A program made the translations under genes and the position numbers. The notes beneath the pieces are model-generated. The model was not told the DNA's origin. It saw nothing but the letters and a program-made list of their open reading frames with translations, and did not search any database. From Vibrio hepatarius (GTDB taxonomy: Bacteria > Pseudomonadota > Gammaproteobacteria > Enterobacterales > Vibrionaceae), in contig NZ_JAATOO010000007.1 of NCBI RefSeq assembly GCF_011806575.1, forward strand, positions 62,001 through 126,000: a DNA stretch of 64,000 nt, given 5' to 3'. This document shows positions 52,219 through 61,949 of the stretch, in pieces. The number at the start of each line of letters is the position of its first letter. Positions within the stretch are counted from its first letter, which is position 1.

Positions 52219-52235
52219 ATTAAAATAATTAAAAT
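52219..52235. promoter_or_regulatory. Tandem ATTAAAAT repeats (candidate regulator site)
   Basis: ATTAAAAT occurs twice with a 9-base period between the divergent transporter and sensor-kinase genes. DcuR/CitB-type regulators bind AT-rich repeats, so it is a possible operator, but AT-rich chance repeats are common. Confidence 0.3.
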
Positions 52236-52341
52236 CATAAACGTCACTAACGGGATCTTTTTCAATTTCGCGGCAAGCTGGGCTGAATTGCACTTAGGAA
52301 CAACGTATTCTAGCTACTCACGGTTTTCGACAGACAAAGCT

Positions 52342-53931
52342 ATGGCGCCACGAATTTTCCCCCACTCTTTTACAATGCACCTGACGTTGCTGTTATGCGG
52401 TGCATTGATGTTGAGCTCCATCGGCTGGTGGATGGTCAGCACACAAAGACTGAATCAGGTGTTATCTGAACAAGTCGCGTTACGCGCGCAAGTGCAATCT
52501 CAACAGTTAGCGAAACTCTCCTCTTTGCTTGATGCGGTAGAAAGAAAAAGCAGTGAAGATGTCAGTCGTATTGTGCGTGTGCTGCAACAAGAAACAGACG
52601 CGGACTTTATTACCGTCAGTGACAATAACGGCATTCGCTTAGCACACCCAGTTGAGGGGCGTATCGGCTTACCTGTGGTTGGCGGTGATATTGAGAGAGC
52701 ACTGACCACTGGCGAAGCGTATTTGTCTCACGGTGTCGGTTCATTGGGACCATCGGTGCGCTATATCTCACCATTGTTTGGCTCGTCGGGAGAGATTATC
52801 GGCATGATAAAAGTCGGCTATCTCAAGCAGTCGATCGCCGTCGTTAACCACGAAACGCTATCGCCATTACTGCTATTTGCTGCGCTGAGTATGGCCATTT
52901 CTGGTTTGGTTGCTTGGCGATTCTCCGAGTACGTGCGAGATAAGATGCAACACTTGGAGCCATGGCAGCTCAATCAAGCGCTCAAAACGAATCAAGGCGT
53001 ACTTCAAGCGGCGCACGAGGGACTAATGGCGGTCAACAGCAACCAACAACTTTACTTAATTAATGACTCGGCAAAATGGTTGCTTGGTATTAAACAAGCT
53101 TTGGTTCTGCCTGAACCCCTTGCGAATTTTATTCATGACGAAGGGGCATTTTCTCTGCATGGGGAAGACTACATTGACCGTTTGGTTCGAGTGAACGGAC
53201 GCAGCCTCGTTGTCACTCGGGTGACACTACGCAATCAGGATAGCCAACAAGCCGGAGCGGTATTCAGTCTGCGTACCCAACAGGAACTGCAGTTGCTTTC
53301 CAATAAGATTAGCCAAGTCAGCCAGTACCTTGAATCGGTACGGGTGACTCGGCACGAGTACCAGAATAAGCTCTCTTCACTCGCGGGTTTGCTGCAACTG
53401 GGCCACGTCGAACAAGCGTTGAGTCTGGTGTTATCACAAGCGAAAACCAACCAAGCGAATGTGGACAGCGTTAAGCAGTTGCAATCCTTACCATTGATCT
53501 CTGGGTTAATCCTCGCCAATGTCGGTAAAGCGGCGGAAAAGGGGATTGATGTTGACCTTGCCGAGTTACAGGGGTGGAGTGCGCTGCCGAGCAAAATGGA
53601 TGAAGAACTGCTGAGTTCGCTGTTTGGCAACTTGATCAGTAACAGCATCGAAGTCTTGGAAAAAACACAGCATGGTCTGATCCGTATCGCGATGTACGAC
53701 ACCACCACTGAGCGCGTGTTGTCGGTTGCCAATAACGGCCCGGCGATCAATGTCAGTTTGGAAGTCTTGTGTCAGTTGGGTTACACCACCAAAGACGATT
53801 TCCATGATCACGGCATCGGTATGCATTTGGTTCAGTCGATTGTTGAATCAGTCGGTGGGCATATCGAATTAGATAGTGACCAAGAGGAAACATCATTTAC
53901 AGTATATTTCACTAAGGAAGGCGATGTTTAA
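52342..53931 (+). CDS. DcuS/CitA-type sensor histidine kinase
   Basis: This membrane sensor of 529 residues has two helices (about 12-34 and 173-192) around a periplasmic Cache/PAS domain with RLAHPVEGRIGLPVVGGD, close to the citrate/fumarate-binding motif of DcuS and CitA. A cytoplasmic PAS domain and a kinase core follow, with the phospho-His in RHEYQNKLSSLAGLLQL and ATPase motifs NSIEVLE and HGIGMHLV. I chose the ATG at 52342 because DcuS proteins start close to the first helix; an earlier start would add 59 unlikely residues. Its stop overlaps the regulator start. Confidence 0.88.
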   Translation: MAPRIFPHSFTMHLTLLLCGALMLSSIGWWMVSTQRLNQVLSEQVALRAQVQSQQLAKLSSLLDAVERKSSEDVSRIVRVLQQETDADFITVSDNNGIRLAHPVEGRIGLPVVGGDIERALTTGEAYLSHGVGSLGPSVRYISPLFGSSGEIIGMIKVGYLKQSIAVVNHETLSPLLLFAALSMAISGLVAWRFSEYVRDKMQHLEPWQLNQALKTNQGVLQAAHEGLMAVNSNQQLYLINDSAKWLLGIKQALVLPEPLANFIHDEGAFSLHGEDYIDRLVRVNGRSLVVTRVTLRNQDSQQAGAVFSLRTQQELQLLSNKISQVSQYLESVRVTRHEYQNKLSSLAGLLQLGHVEQALSLVLSQAKTNQANVDSVKQLQSLPLISGLILANVGKAAEKGIDVDLAELQGWSALPSKMDEELLSSLFGNLISNSIEVLEKTQHGLIRIAMYDTTTERVLSVANNGPAINVSLEVLCQLGYTTKDDFHDHGIGMHLVQSIVESVGGHIELDSDQEETSFTVYFTKEGDV

Positions 53932-54598
53932 GGTATTAATTATTGAAGACGACCGGGATATTGCCGCGCTTCATGCGCACTTTATCGAGAAAGACCCACG
54001 CTTTCAGGTATTAGGTATCGCGGTGAACTTGGCAAACGCGCGTGAATTACTCGCGATTACCCATGTCGACTTGTTGGTGGTCGATAACTATTTGCCAGAT
54101 GGGCTCGGGGTTGAGTTTTTGTTGGAGCTTTTGAGCAGTCCTAAGAAGCCCCAATGTATTTTGGTCACGGCAGCTAATGATGTGACGACAGTACAAAATG
54201 CGCTTAGATACGGCGCACTGGATTATCTAGTGAAACCGCTGGACTACAGCCGACTTGCAGAAAGCTTAGATAAGTACTGCATGATGCAACAAACATTGAC
54301 TCAAGGTTGTAAGCTCGCTCAGGGCGCTGTCGATACTTTATTCCATAGCCAGAGAATGCAACAAAAATCGACGGCCACAGACGCTTATACGCTGAAGCAA
54401 ATCGTTGACCAGTTCCATCATGCCAATGTTGAAATGACCGTGAGTTCGATTGCTAAGAGCTTTGGTATCAGCAAAAGTACCGCGCGTCGCTATCTGGATA
54501 AAGCGGTAGAGGACGGAGAGTTGATCGCCTTCTTAGAGCATGGGAAGGTCGGAAGACCGACACGTATCTATCGACGCCCACACATTGAAACCTCTTGA
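53924..54598 (+). CDS. CitB/DcuR-type response regulator
   Basis: This 224-residue regulator has a receiver domain (LIIEDDRDIA; Asp54 in LLVVDNYLPDG; Lys in YLVKPLDYSRL) and a C-terminal helix-turn-helix (TVSSIAKSFGISKSTARRYL) of the DcuR/CitB type. The ATG at 53924 overlaps the last 8 bases of the kinase gene, so the pair is translationally coupled. It probably activates the divergent DASS transporter. Confidence 0.9.
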   Translation: MFKVLIIEDDRDIAALHAHFIEKDPRFQVLGIAVNLANARELLAITHVDLLVVDNYLPDGLGVEFLLELLSSPKKPQCILVTAANDVTTVQNALRYGALDYLVKPLDYSRLAESLDKYCMMQQTLTQGCKLAQGAVDTLFHSQRMQQKSTATDAYTLKQIVDQFHHANVEMTVSSIAKSFGISKSTARRYLDKAVEDGELIAFLEHGKVGRPTRIYRRPHIETS

Positions 54599-54982
54599 GT
54601 GGTAAGGGCTACAATTGGAACGACAGCGAGTGAAAATTCGAATTACACGCAATTGTAACTCGGCCGTATTTTGAGATGATCTTTTTATTAAATATCGTAA
54701 AGTTTGATTTTTAATTCGTTATTAGTTTTTTGTGTCGTTTAAAATTCAAAGACAGGATATGTAACTTATGCTTTCGGTGTGTGGTTATATAAATGTTCTT
54801 TTAGGGGCAGATCGCTGATCAAGAGGGAAATTACCGATGATCTTGCTTTGATCATGATTATCATACCTGTTGGTTGCCATGAATGAATTACTGACAGCAA
54901 AAACTATGACAGAAGTCATAGTGAGGATATTGGATAGACTTTACTTTAGATAAAGCTAATTTAATCAGTTTTGAGTAGAATA
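54599..54982. other. Intergenic region with a Fur-box-like site
   Basis: This 384-base AT-rich region holds a strong Fur-box match (54849-54863), an inverted repeat TGATCAA / TTGATCA (54816-54822, 54848-54854), a hairpin CTATGAC-AGAA-GTCATAG (54904-54921) and a 24-codon ORF (ATG at 54880, no clear ribosome-binding site). No terminator, tRNA or gene is evident. The yfgJ promoter is expected here. Confidence 0.5.
54849..54863. promoter_or_regulatory. Fur-box-like site
   Basis: TGATCATGATTATCA matches the 7-1-7 Fur pattern TGATAATNATTATCA at 14 of 15 positions, counting the N. It lies 120 bases before yfgJ and just before the 24-codon ORF at 54880. Confidence 0.5.
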
Positions 54983-55210
54983 ATGAACGAAAACACATGC
55001 CCTGATTGTCGCGTAGAGCTGGAGTGGACGGGCCAATACCATTGTCATCAATGCGCGGGAGACTTTAAAAAGGTCGGTTTTTGCCCAGATTGCGATGCAG
55101 AGTTAGAGAAATTACAAGCGTGCGGAGCGGCGAACTACTTTTGTAATAGCTGTAACGAACTCAAGTCTAAGTCTCGGGTCCGCTTTGAGTTTCACAAACT
55201 CGTAGACTAA
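54983..55210 (+). CDS. yfgJ: Zinc-ribbon protein YfgJ
   Basis: YfgJ is a small zinc-ribbon protein of unknown function. The 75 residues have four Cys pairs in [27 protein letters not shown] and FCNSCNEL, close to E. coli YfgJ (ACGA.YFC). The ATG at 54983 is preferred over a TTG at 54971. The stop codon overlaps the xseA stop. Confidence 0.88.
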   Translation: MNENTCPDCRVELEWTGQYHCHQCAGDFKKVGFCPDCDAELEKLQACGAANYFCNSCNELKSKSRVRFEFHKLVD

Positions 55211-56556
55211 ACGACGGTTGAGCGGATTTCGCCTTCAGATAAGCGGGTGACCAAGGTGTCACCCGTTTTGGTGTCACTCGCTTTGGTAATCACTTTGCCT
55301 GATTGGTTTTGTGTAATTGAGTAACCGCGTTTTAGGGTTGCAAGTGGGCTCACTGTATCGAGTTTTTCTGCTGCCAACGCGAGTTGGTGTCTGGTATTGA
55401 GCAGCTTTCTATCCATTGCATCAAGCAGTTTTTGTTCTAAATACTGTAACGATGATTTTTGTTGGTTGAGTCGTTTTACTGGCGAGTGCAACTGGAGTTT
55501 GTATTGCTGACGTTCGACTTTCTGTAAACGCGAAGCAATAAAATGATCCATCGAACGTTGTAAGCGCAGTTGTAACTCATCAAGTTGTTGGCTTTGGCGT
55601 TGCAGTTGATGGCTAGGATGTTGCCTCTCCAAACGGTGAGTTAGCGAGGTAGATAGCTTGCTCTGTTGACTGAGGTAATAGCGCATGGCACTCATCAGCT
55701 TTTGCTGACGCGCAACAAACGCCTGCTCTTTATGGCTGTTATCTCTGCTGACTAATTCTGCGGCTGCCGACGGTGTTGGCGCGCGCATATCAGCAACGAA
55801 ATCGGCGATAGTGACGTCGATTTCATGTCCTACCGCACTGATAATGGGTATTTGGCTGGCTGCAATTGTTCGTGCGACGATCTCATTGTTAAAGCACCAA
55901 AGATCTTCTAATGAGCCTCCGCCACGGCCAACAATGAGCACATCACACTCGTTACGGCTGTTTGCACGCCCAATCGCTTGAGCGATTTCAATTGCCGCCG
56001 CATCCCCTTGAACCGTCGTTGGATAGATGACAACTGGAAGCGATGGGTCTCGACGCTTGAGTACATCCAAAATATCGTGCAGCGCTGCGCCGGTTTTTGA
56101 AGTGATGACACCGACACATTTCGGGTGCTCGGGTAGGGTTTGTTTGCTGGTTTGAGCAAACAGTCCTTCCGCCGCCAGCTTCATTTTAAGTTCTTCGAAC
56201 TCTTGCTGTAGACGACCATCCCCCTCAGGTTGCATGCTTTCGATGATCAATTGGTAATCACCGCGTGGCTCATACAAAGAGAGACGAGCTTTAACGATAA
56301 CTTGGTTGCCATTTGTCGGTTTGAAAGTCACACGACGGTTATTGCCACGGAACATGGCACATTTAACTTGAGCGCGGGAATCTTTAAGCGTGAAATACCA
56401 GTGTCCTGATACGGGAGCTGAGAAGTTAGAAATTTCGCCAATCAACCAAACAATACCCATTTCATTTTCAAGTAACAGACGGACTTCTGCGTTAAGACGT
56501 GAGACGGTGAAGATGTTTTGGTTGGTCTGAGATGGCACAGCTAATCTCGCGGACAT
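55207..56556 (-). CDS. xseA: Exodeoxyribonuclease VII large subunit XseA
   Basis: XseA is the large subunit of ExoVII, which degrades single-stranded DNA. The 449 residues begin with an OB-fold domain ([25 protein letters not shown]), then the catalytic core ([62 protein letters not shown]) and a long coiled-coil region. An upstream in-frame ORF start would add 46 hydrophobic residues; [10 protein letters not shown] at 56556 matches the family. Confidence 0.96.
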   Translation of the reverse strand: MSARLAVPSQTNQNIFTVSRLNAEVRLLLENEMGIVWLIGEISNFSAPVSGHWYFTLKDSRAQVKCAMFRGNNRRVTFKPTNGNQVIVKARLSLYEPRGDYQLIIESMQPEGDGRLQQEFEELKMKLAAEGLFAQTSKQTLPEHPKCVGVITSKTGAALHDILDVLKRRDPSLPVVIYPTTVQGDAAAIEIAQAIGRANSRNECDVLIVGRGGGSLEDLWCFNNEIVARTIAASQIPIISAVGHEIDVTIADFVADMRAPTPSAAAELVSRDNSHKEQAFVARQQKLMSAMRYYLSQQSKLSTSLTHRLERQHPSHQLQRQSQQLDELQLRLQRSMDHFIASRLQKVERQQYKLQLHSPVKRLNQQKSSLQYLEQKLLDAMDRKLLNTRHQLALAAEKLDTVSPLATLKRGYSITQNQSGKVITKASDTKTGDTLVTRLSEGEIRSTVV

Positions 56557-56626
56557 AGGTATGGAAATTAGCGGCAATATAATACATAGCAAGGGGGTAA
56601 ATGCAAGAAAAAAATTAAAAAACTTG

Positions 56627-56655
56627 TAGTCAAGCGATTGCGTTAACCGTATAAT
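56627..56655 (+). promoter_or_regulatory. guaB promoter with overlapping PurR box
   Basis: A -35-like TAGTCA (56627-56632) and a perfect -10 TATAAT (56650-56655) are spaced by 17 bases. AGTCAAGCGATTGCGT (56628-56643) matches the PurR operator at 11 of 16 positions and overlaps the promoter, consistent with guaBA repression by PurR. Confidence 0.65.
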
Positions 56656-56771
56656 CCCACCGCAATATCTAATCCAAATGTAGCTTGTGAACAAACACTC
56701 GCTGCCCTCATTATGCGAAACGATGAGACTTTGGATTGTTCTTTTACTCCTCTAATTGTGAGATATTGCAA

Positions 56772-58238
56772 ATGCTAAGAATTGCCAAAGAAGCGCTGAC
56801 ATTCGATGACGTACTACTTGTGCCAGCACACTCCACCGTTCTCCCAAACACAGCTGATCTTCGCACTCAGTTGACTAAGAACATCACCCTAAACATCCCA
56901 ATGATTTCGGCATCTATGGATACCGTTACTGAAGCTCGTCTAGCTATCGCGCTAGCGCAAGAGGGTGGCATTGGCTTTATCCACAAGAACATGTCTATTG
57001 ATCAACAGGCTGCCGAAGTTCGTAAAGTAAAGAGTTTCGAAGCGGGTGTTGTATCAGACCCTGTGACAGTGAACCCAGACGCAACCATCGCTGACGTAGT
57101 CGCTCTGACTGAAAAGCACGGTTTTGCAGGCTTCCCTGTAGTAACAGAGCACAACGAACTGGTCGGTATCATCACTGGCCGTGACGTACGCTTTGTGACT
57201 GACCTATCTAAGAAAGTATCTGCAGTAATGACGCCTAAAGAGCGTCTGGCTTCTGTAAACGAAGGTGCAACTCGCGAAGAAGTTCAAGAGAAAATGCACG
57301 AAGCGCGCGTTGAAAAAGTACTGGTAGTGAACGACGAGTTCAAACTAACCGGTATGATCACGGCAAAAGACTTCCATAAAGCAGAACGTAAACCAAACGC
57401 ATGTAAAGATGATCGTGGTCGTCTACGTGTTGGCGCAGCAGTTGGCGCTGGTGCGGGTAACGAAGAGCGTGTTGCGGCACTTGTTGAAGCAGGCGTCGAC
57501 GTACTACTTATCGACTCTTCTCACGGTCACTCTGAAGGCGTTCTACAGCGTATTCGTGAAACTCGTGCGGCTCACCCAGATCTAGACATCATCGGCGGTA
57601 ACGTCGCAACAGGTGCTGGTGCAAGAGCACTTATCGAAGCTGGCGTAAGCGCAGTGAAAGTGGGTATCGGCCCTGGTTCTATCTGTACTACTCGTATCGT
57701 AACGGGTGTGGGTGTACCTCAAATCACAGCAATCGCAGATGCGGCTGAAGTAGCGAACGAATACGGCATTCCAGTTATTGCCGACGGTGGTATCCGTTTC
57801 TCTGGCGATATCTGTAAAGCAATCGTTGCTGGTGCATCATGTGTGATGGTTGGTTCTATGTTTGCTGGTACAGAAGAAGCTCCGGGTGAAGTGATTCTTT
57901 ACAACGGCCGTTCTTACAAAGCTTACCGTGGCATGGGTTCTCTGGGCGCGATGTCTCAAGGTTCTTCTGACCGTTACTTCCAGTCTGATAACGCAGCAGA
58001 CAAGCTTGTTCCTGAAGGCATCGAAGGTCGTATCGCATACAAAGGCCGCCTAAAAGAGATCGTACACCAACAAATGGGTGGTCTACGCTCAAGCATGGGC
58101 CTAACAGGTTCTGCAACTATCGAAGATATGCGTACTAAAGCTGAATTTGTACGTATCTCTGGCGCGGGTATGCAAGAATCTCACGTACACGACGTTCAGA
58201 TCACTAAGGAAGCACCAAACTACCGTCTAGGTAACTAA
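56772..58238 (+). CDS. guaB: IMP dehydrogenase GuaB
   Basis: GuaB oxidises IMP to XMP, the committed step of guanine nucleotide synthesis. The 488 residues match E. coli exactly in length. Visible are two CBS domains (about 90-205), the catalytic Cys in [21 protein letters not shown], the GGIRFSGD motif, and the flap Arg region. The ATG at 56772 gives [21 protein letters not shown], the standard N-terminus. Confidence 0.98.
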   Translation: MLRIAKEALTFDDVLLVPAHSTVLPNTADLRTQLTKNITLNIPMISASMDTVTEARLAIALAQEGGIGFIHKNMSIDQQAAEVRKVKSFEAGVVSDPVTVNPDATIADVVALTEKHGFAGFPVVTEHNELVGIITGRDVRFVTDLSKKVSAVMTPKERLASVNEGATREEVQEKMHEARVEKVLVVNDEFKLTGMITAKDFHKAERKPNACKDDRGRLRVGAAVGAGAGNEERVAALVEAGVDVLLIDSSHGHSEGVLQRIRETRAAHPDLDIIGGNVATGAGARALIEAGVSAVKVGIGPGSICTTRIVTGVGVPQITAIADAAEVANEYGIPVIADGGIRFSGDICKAIVAGASCVMVGSMFAGTEEAPGEVILYNGRSYKAYRGMGSLGAMSQGSSDRYFQSDNAADKLVPEGIEGRIAYKGRLKEIVHQQMGGLRSSMGLTGSATIEDMRTKAEFVRISGAGMQESHVHDVQITKEAPNYRLGN

Positions 58239-58245
58239 TAGCCTA

Positions 58246-58261
58246 ACGTAAACGTTTGCTT
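58246..58261 (+). promoter_or_regulatory. PurR-box-like site between guaB and guaA
   Basis: ACGTAAACGTTTGCTT matches the PurR operator ACGCAAACGTTTTCGT at 13 of 16 positions. It lies just after guaB, upstream of the terminator-like hairpin and guaA. Confidence 0.55.
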
Positions 58262-58281
58262 TTTCCTTGAAGCATTAAGAA

Positions 58282-58306
58282 GAGGCGAGTACACTCGCCT
58301 CGGTTT
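58282..58306 (+). terminator. Terminator-like hairpin between guaB and guaA
   Basis: GAGGCGAG / CTCGCCTC form an 8-bp stem with a 4-nt loop, then GGTTTT. It may act as an attenuator inside guaBA. Confidence 0.7.
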
Positions 58307-58337
58307 TAATCACTTAGCCTAAAAAAGACTGCTCAAA

Positions 58338-59891
58338 ATGACTAAAAATATCCATGACCAACGTATTCTGATCTTGGACTTCGGTTCTCAGTACACTCAA
58401 TTAGTTGCGCGCCGCGTACGTGAAATCGGCGTTTACTGTGAACTATGGAGCTGGGATGTAGAAGAAGCGGATATTCGCGAATTCAACCCAGATGGCATCA
58501 TCCTATCTGGTGGCCCTGAAAGCGTAACGGAAGAGAACTCTCCACGCGCACCTCAATATGTATTTGACTCAGGTGTTCCTGTTTTTGGCGTATGTTACGG
58601 CATGCAGACCATGGCAGAGCAGCTAGGTGGTAAAGTAGCAGGCTCAAACGAGCGTGAGTTTGGCTACGCACAAGTTAAAGTTTCTGGCGAATCTTCACTG
58701 TTTAAAGATCTTGAAGCGATTCAAGATGTTTGGATGAGCCACGGTGACAAAGTAGTAGAAATCCCAGCAGACTTCGTAAAAGTTGGTGAGACTGACACAT
58801 GTCCTTACGCTGCGATGGCGAACGAAGAGAAGAAATACTACGGCGTTCAGTTCCACCCAGAAGTAACGCACACAAAACAAGGCCTACAAATGCTAGAGAA
58901 CTTTGTTCTTGGCGTATGTGGTTGTGAACGTCTATGGACATCGGAATCTATCATCGAAGACGCCGTTGCTCGCATTAAAGAGCAAGTGGGCGACGATGAA
59001 GTTATCCTAGGTCTATCTGGCGGTGTGGATTCATCCGTTGTTGCTATGCTGGTTCACCGCGCGATTGGCGACAAGCTAACGTGTGTATTCGTCGATAACG
59101 GTCTGCTTCGTCTAAACGAAGGTCAGCAAGTAATGGATATGTTTGGCGACAAGTTCGGCCTAAACATCATCAAAGTTGATGCAGAAGAGCGTTTCCTTGA
59201 AGCACTAAAAGGCAAGTCTGACCCAGAAGAAAAACGTAAGACTATCGGCCACGTGTTCGTAGACGTATTCGATGAAGAATCGAAGAAGCTGAAAAACGCG
59301 AAATGGCTAGCTCAGGGTACTATCTACCCAGACGTAATCGAGTCTGCAGCATCTAAAACGGGTAAAGCGCACGTGATCAAATCACACCACAACGTGGGCG
59401 GTCTACCTGACGATATGGAAATGGGTCTAGTTGAGCCACTACGTGAGCTATTTAAAGATGAAGTTCGTAAGATTGGTCTAGAGCTCGGTCTTCCGTACAA
59501 CATGCTTTACCGCCACCCATTCCCAGGTCCTGGTCTAGGTGTTCGTGTTCTTGGCGAAATCAAGAAAGAATACTGTGACTTGCTACGTCGTGCTGATGCT
59601 ATCTTTATTGAAGAGCTTCACGCAGCAGACCTATACGACAAAGTATCTCAAGCGTTCACGGTATTCCTACCAGTTCGTTCTGTCGGTGTAATGGGCGATG
59701 GCCGTAAGTACGACTGGGTTGTATCACTGCGTGCCGTTGAAACCATCGACTTTATGACAGCGCATTGGGCACATCTACCGTACGACTTCTTAGGTAAGGT
59801 ATCTAACCGAATTATCAACGAAGTTGACGGCATTTCACGTGTTGTTTACGATATTTCTGGTAAGCCACCAGCGACAATCGAGTGGGAATAA
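58338..59891 (+). CDS. guaA: GMP synthase GuaA
   Basis: GuaA aminates XMP to GMP using glutamine. The 517 residues have an N-terminal glutamine amidotransferase ([19 protein letters not shown]; catalytic Cys in FGVCYGMQ; His-Glu in GVQFHPEV), then the synthetase with the P-loop [14 protein letters not shown] and the C-terminal dimerisation region ending PPATIEWE. It follows guaB, with a hairpin and a PurR-like box between them. Confidence 0.98.
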   Translation: MTKNIHDQRILILDFGSQYTQLVARRVREIGVYCELWSWDVEEADIREFNPDGIILSGGPESVTEENSPRAPQYVFDSGVPVFGVCYGMQTMAEQLGGKVAGSNEREFGYAQVKVSGESSLFKDLEAIQDVWMSHGDKVVEIPADFVKVGETDTCPYAAMANEEKKYYGVQFHPEVTHTKQGLQMLENFVLGVCGCERLWTSESIIEDAVARIKEQVGDDEVILGLSGGVDSSVVAMLVHRAIGDKLTCVFVDNGLLRLNEGQQVMDMFGDKFGLNIIKVDAEERFLEALKGKSDPEEKRKTIGHVFVDVFDEESKKLKNAKWLAQGTIYPDVIESAASKTGKAHVIKSHHNVGGLPDDMEMGLVEPLRELFKDEVRKIGLELGLPYNMLYRHPFPGPGLGVRVLGEIKKEYCDLLRRADAIFIEELHAADLYDKVSQAFTVFLPVRSVGVMGDGRKYDWVVSLRAVETIDFMTAHWAHLPYDFLGKVSNRIINEVDGISRVVYDISGKPPATIEWE

Positions 59892-59912
59892 TCTGCTTCG
59901 AACATGATTGAT

Positions 59913-59939
59913 AAAACCAGCCTTCGGGCTGGTTTTTTT
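59913..59939 (+). terminator. Terminator of guaBA
   Basis: AAAACCAGCC / GGCTGGTTTT form a 10-bp stem capped by a TTCG loop and followed by T's. Confidence 0.94.
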
Positions 59940-60152
59940 ATGCCAGAATTTAGCAACTGCAATATGGGATTTTTTCTGTATTCCACGGTTGTCATTTTTG
60001 AAGCGGATAAACAGTTTTTGTAACACGTGAGTTTCAATGTGCGTAGCAAACTTACACTCACTCGCAAGTTGACGTTCGCAAACCGAACCTGTCGTGATTC
60101 TTCAGTCCCCTTTATCTACCCTTTGATTGCTTTTAACACAAGGACTTAAAAG

Positions 60153-61838
60153 ATGATGAGAAGAAGTTATGTAACCGCTTTAGCGATGCTAACTGCGGCT
60201 CCAACGGCTTGGGCGACGATGAACATCCAACCCGATCCGCTTAACCCAACTGGTTATGTTGTTTCACGGGCAGATATAGAAGCGGCCGAACAGCAAAAAA
60301 CTGCTGACCCTATGTATCAAATATGGTCGCAAGCGCTCCGTACCGCGCCAAATACCTTGGTGGAAGCTATAGAGCCCGGCAGCGCAACCAATCCAGATAA
60401 TGTCAAGCGAGCAGAGAAAGTTTTCCCTCAAGCAGAATGGGATTTTCTGACTCACATGGCTGCTCCGGAATACACGTACACTCGATTTTTACGAGCGATC
60501 GGCAAGTTCCCAGCATTTTGTGCCGAGTACACCGATGGACGTGACTCCGACGCGATTTGTAAGCGTTCTATTGTGACTGCGTTTGCGCACTTTGCGCAGG
60601 AAACTGGTGGGCACATTTCGAAAGACAACGTGTCTGACAATCCGCTTGCGTTGGAAGAGTGGCAGCAAGCTTTGGTTCACGTGCGTGAAATGGGCTGGTC
60701 AGAAGGTCAAGCGGGTTACACCACGGGTTGTGGACAGAACGATTGGCAAAACAAAAAATGGCCATGTGCCGCTGGACAGGGCTATTTTGGCCGTGGCGCG
60801 AAACAGCTTTCTTATCACTTTAACTATGGCGCCTTCTCTGAAGTGATGTTTGACGGTGATGCTACCGTACTACTGAACAATCCTGGTTTGGTGGCCGACT
60901 CTTGGCTGAATCTGGCTTCTGCTATTTGGTTCTTCTTAACTCCACAAGCTCCGAAACCAGCGATGCTACATGTTATTGACCGCACTTGGGTGCCGTCACA
61001 ACGTGAAATTGACGCTGGTATTGGTTACGGCTTTGGTACCACGATTAATATCATCAACGGTGGGATCGAGTGCGGTGAGCAGAACAAAGACAAAGGTCAA
61101 CCAGTCAACCGGATCCGCTACTGGGAAGGGCTATCTTCACACTATCAAATCCCTATCGAGTCCGACGAAAAGAACACCTGTTGGCAGCAAACCCCTTACG
61201 GAAGCCTTAACTTAAATGGCGCAACCGATGTGCTCTACACCAACTGGGATGGAAACTGGAAATATTACGCAGACCGTCCGGGTGGCTACTCGTTTGAGTG
61301 TGAACTAGTCGGCTTCCAGACCGCGTATTCTGCACTGGTTCCGGGGGATTACGAGAAGTGTGTGACTAACTTGTATGAATCGCACGCGAGTTGGCCAGAA
61401 GTTCGAGTTGTTGACCAACTCGACCCTGTCGACCCAGATACGGGCGGCGGCACGGGTAACGAATGGGATGCCAACAAGATATACACGGGTGGAGAAGAAG
61501 TGACATACCAAGGAGCGACGTATCAAGCGAAATGGTGGACTCAAGGACATGAGCCGAGCTTAGGTGGACCATGGGAGTTGATCGCAGGAACGCCAAGCGA
61601 GCCTACGCCTGAGCCAACTCCGGAACCAACGCCTGATCCAGAACCGACACCAGAGCCTGACCCAACGCCAAATCCGGATACTGGTACATTCATTCAGTGG
61701 CAGCCGGGTGAGACTCAAGTCGCCGACGGAGATAAAGTTACTTACAACGGTAAGTGTTTTGTTGCTAAGAATGGACCTGGGGTATGGGAAAGCCCGACTC
61801 AATCGAACTGGTTTTGGGATGAGATATCCTGCCAATAA
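60153..61838 (+). CDS. Secreted GH19 chitinase with two chitin-binding modules
   Basis: This 561-residue enzyme is predicted to cut chitin outside the cell. A signal peptide (residues 1-21, cleavage after AWA) is followed by a GH19 domain with the catalytic Glu in [12 protein letters not shown], the [19 protein letters not shown] motif and [12 protein letters not shown]. Then come a CBM5/12-type module ([22 protein letters not shown], about 430-475), a Pro-Thr-Glu repeat linker (61600-61680), and a second aromatic-rich module ([20 protein letters not shown]). Vibrio chitinases are usually under ChiS and chitin control; no operator was recognised here. Confidence 0.93.
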   Translation: MMRRSYVTALAMLTAAPTAWATMNIQPDPLNPTGYVVSRADIEAAEQQKTADPMYQIWSQALRTAPNTLVEAIEPGSATNPDNVKRAEKVFPQAEWDFLTHMAAPEYTYTRFLRAIGKFPAFCAEYTDGRDSDAICKRSIVTAFAHFAQETGGHISKDNVSDNPLALEEWQQALVHVREMGWSEGQAGYTTGCGQNDWQNKKWPCAAGQGYFGRGAKQLSYHFNYGAFSEVMFDGDATVLLNNPGLVADSWLNLASAIWFFLTPQAPKPAMLHVIDRTWVPSQREIDAGIGYGFGTTINIINGGIECGEQNKDKGQPVNRIRYWEGLSSHYQIPIESDEKNTCWQQTPYGSLNLNGATDVLYTNWDGNWKYYADRPGGYSFECELVGFQTAYSALVPGDYEKCVTNLYESHASWPEVRVVDQLDPVDPDTGGGTGNEWDANKIYTGGEEVTYQGATYQAKWWTQGHEPSLGGPWELIAGTPSEPTPEPTPEPTPDPEPTPEPDPTPNPDTGTFIQWQPGETQVADGDKVTYNGKCFVAKNGPGVWESPTQSNWFWDEISCQ

Positions 61839-61902
61839 CTCATGTTGAGACTCAATGTTTGAGTAGCCAATCAACGTGTAATTGAGCCTCACGAAATCCA
61901 TT

Positions 61903-61936
61903 AAGCAAAGTCCGCTCCCACGGGCTTTGCTTTTTT
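61903..61936 (+). terminator. Terminator after the chitinase gene
   Basis: AAGCAAAG / CTTTGCTT pair, extended by CCG/CGG, around a CTCCCA loop, and TTTTTT follows. It may also separate the converging GGDEF-EAL gene. Confidence 0.85.
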
Positions 61937-61949
61937 GTTGTGTGAGCAA

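Noticed and set aside
53235..53750. A 171-residue minus-strand ORF inside the sensor kinase gene
   Set aside because: Antisense to the kinase core; Ser/Cys/Leu-rich shadow frame with no family match.
54880..54954. A 24-codon ORF starting at 54880
   Set aside because: No ribosome-binding site and chance occurrence is likely; kept only as part of the Fur-box region finding.
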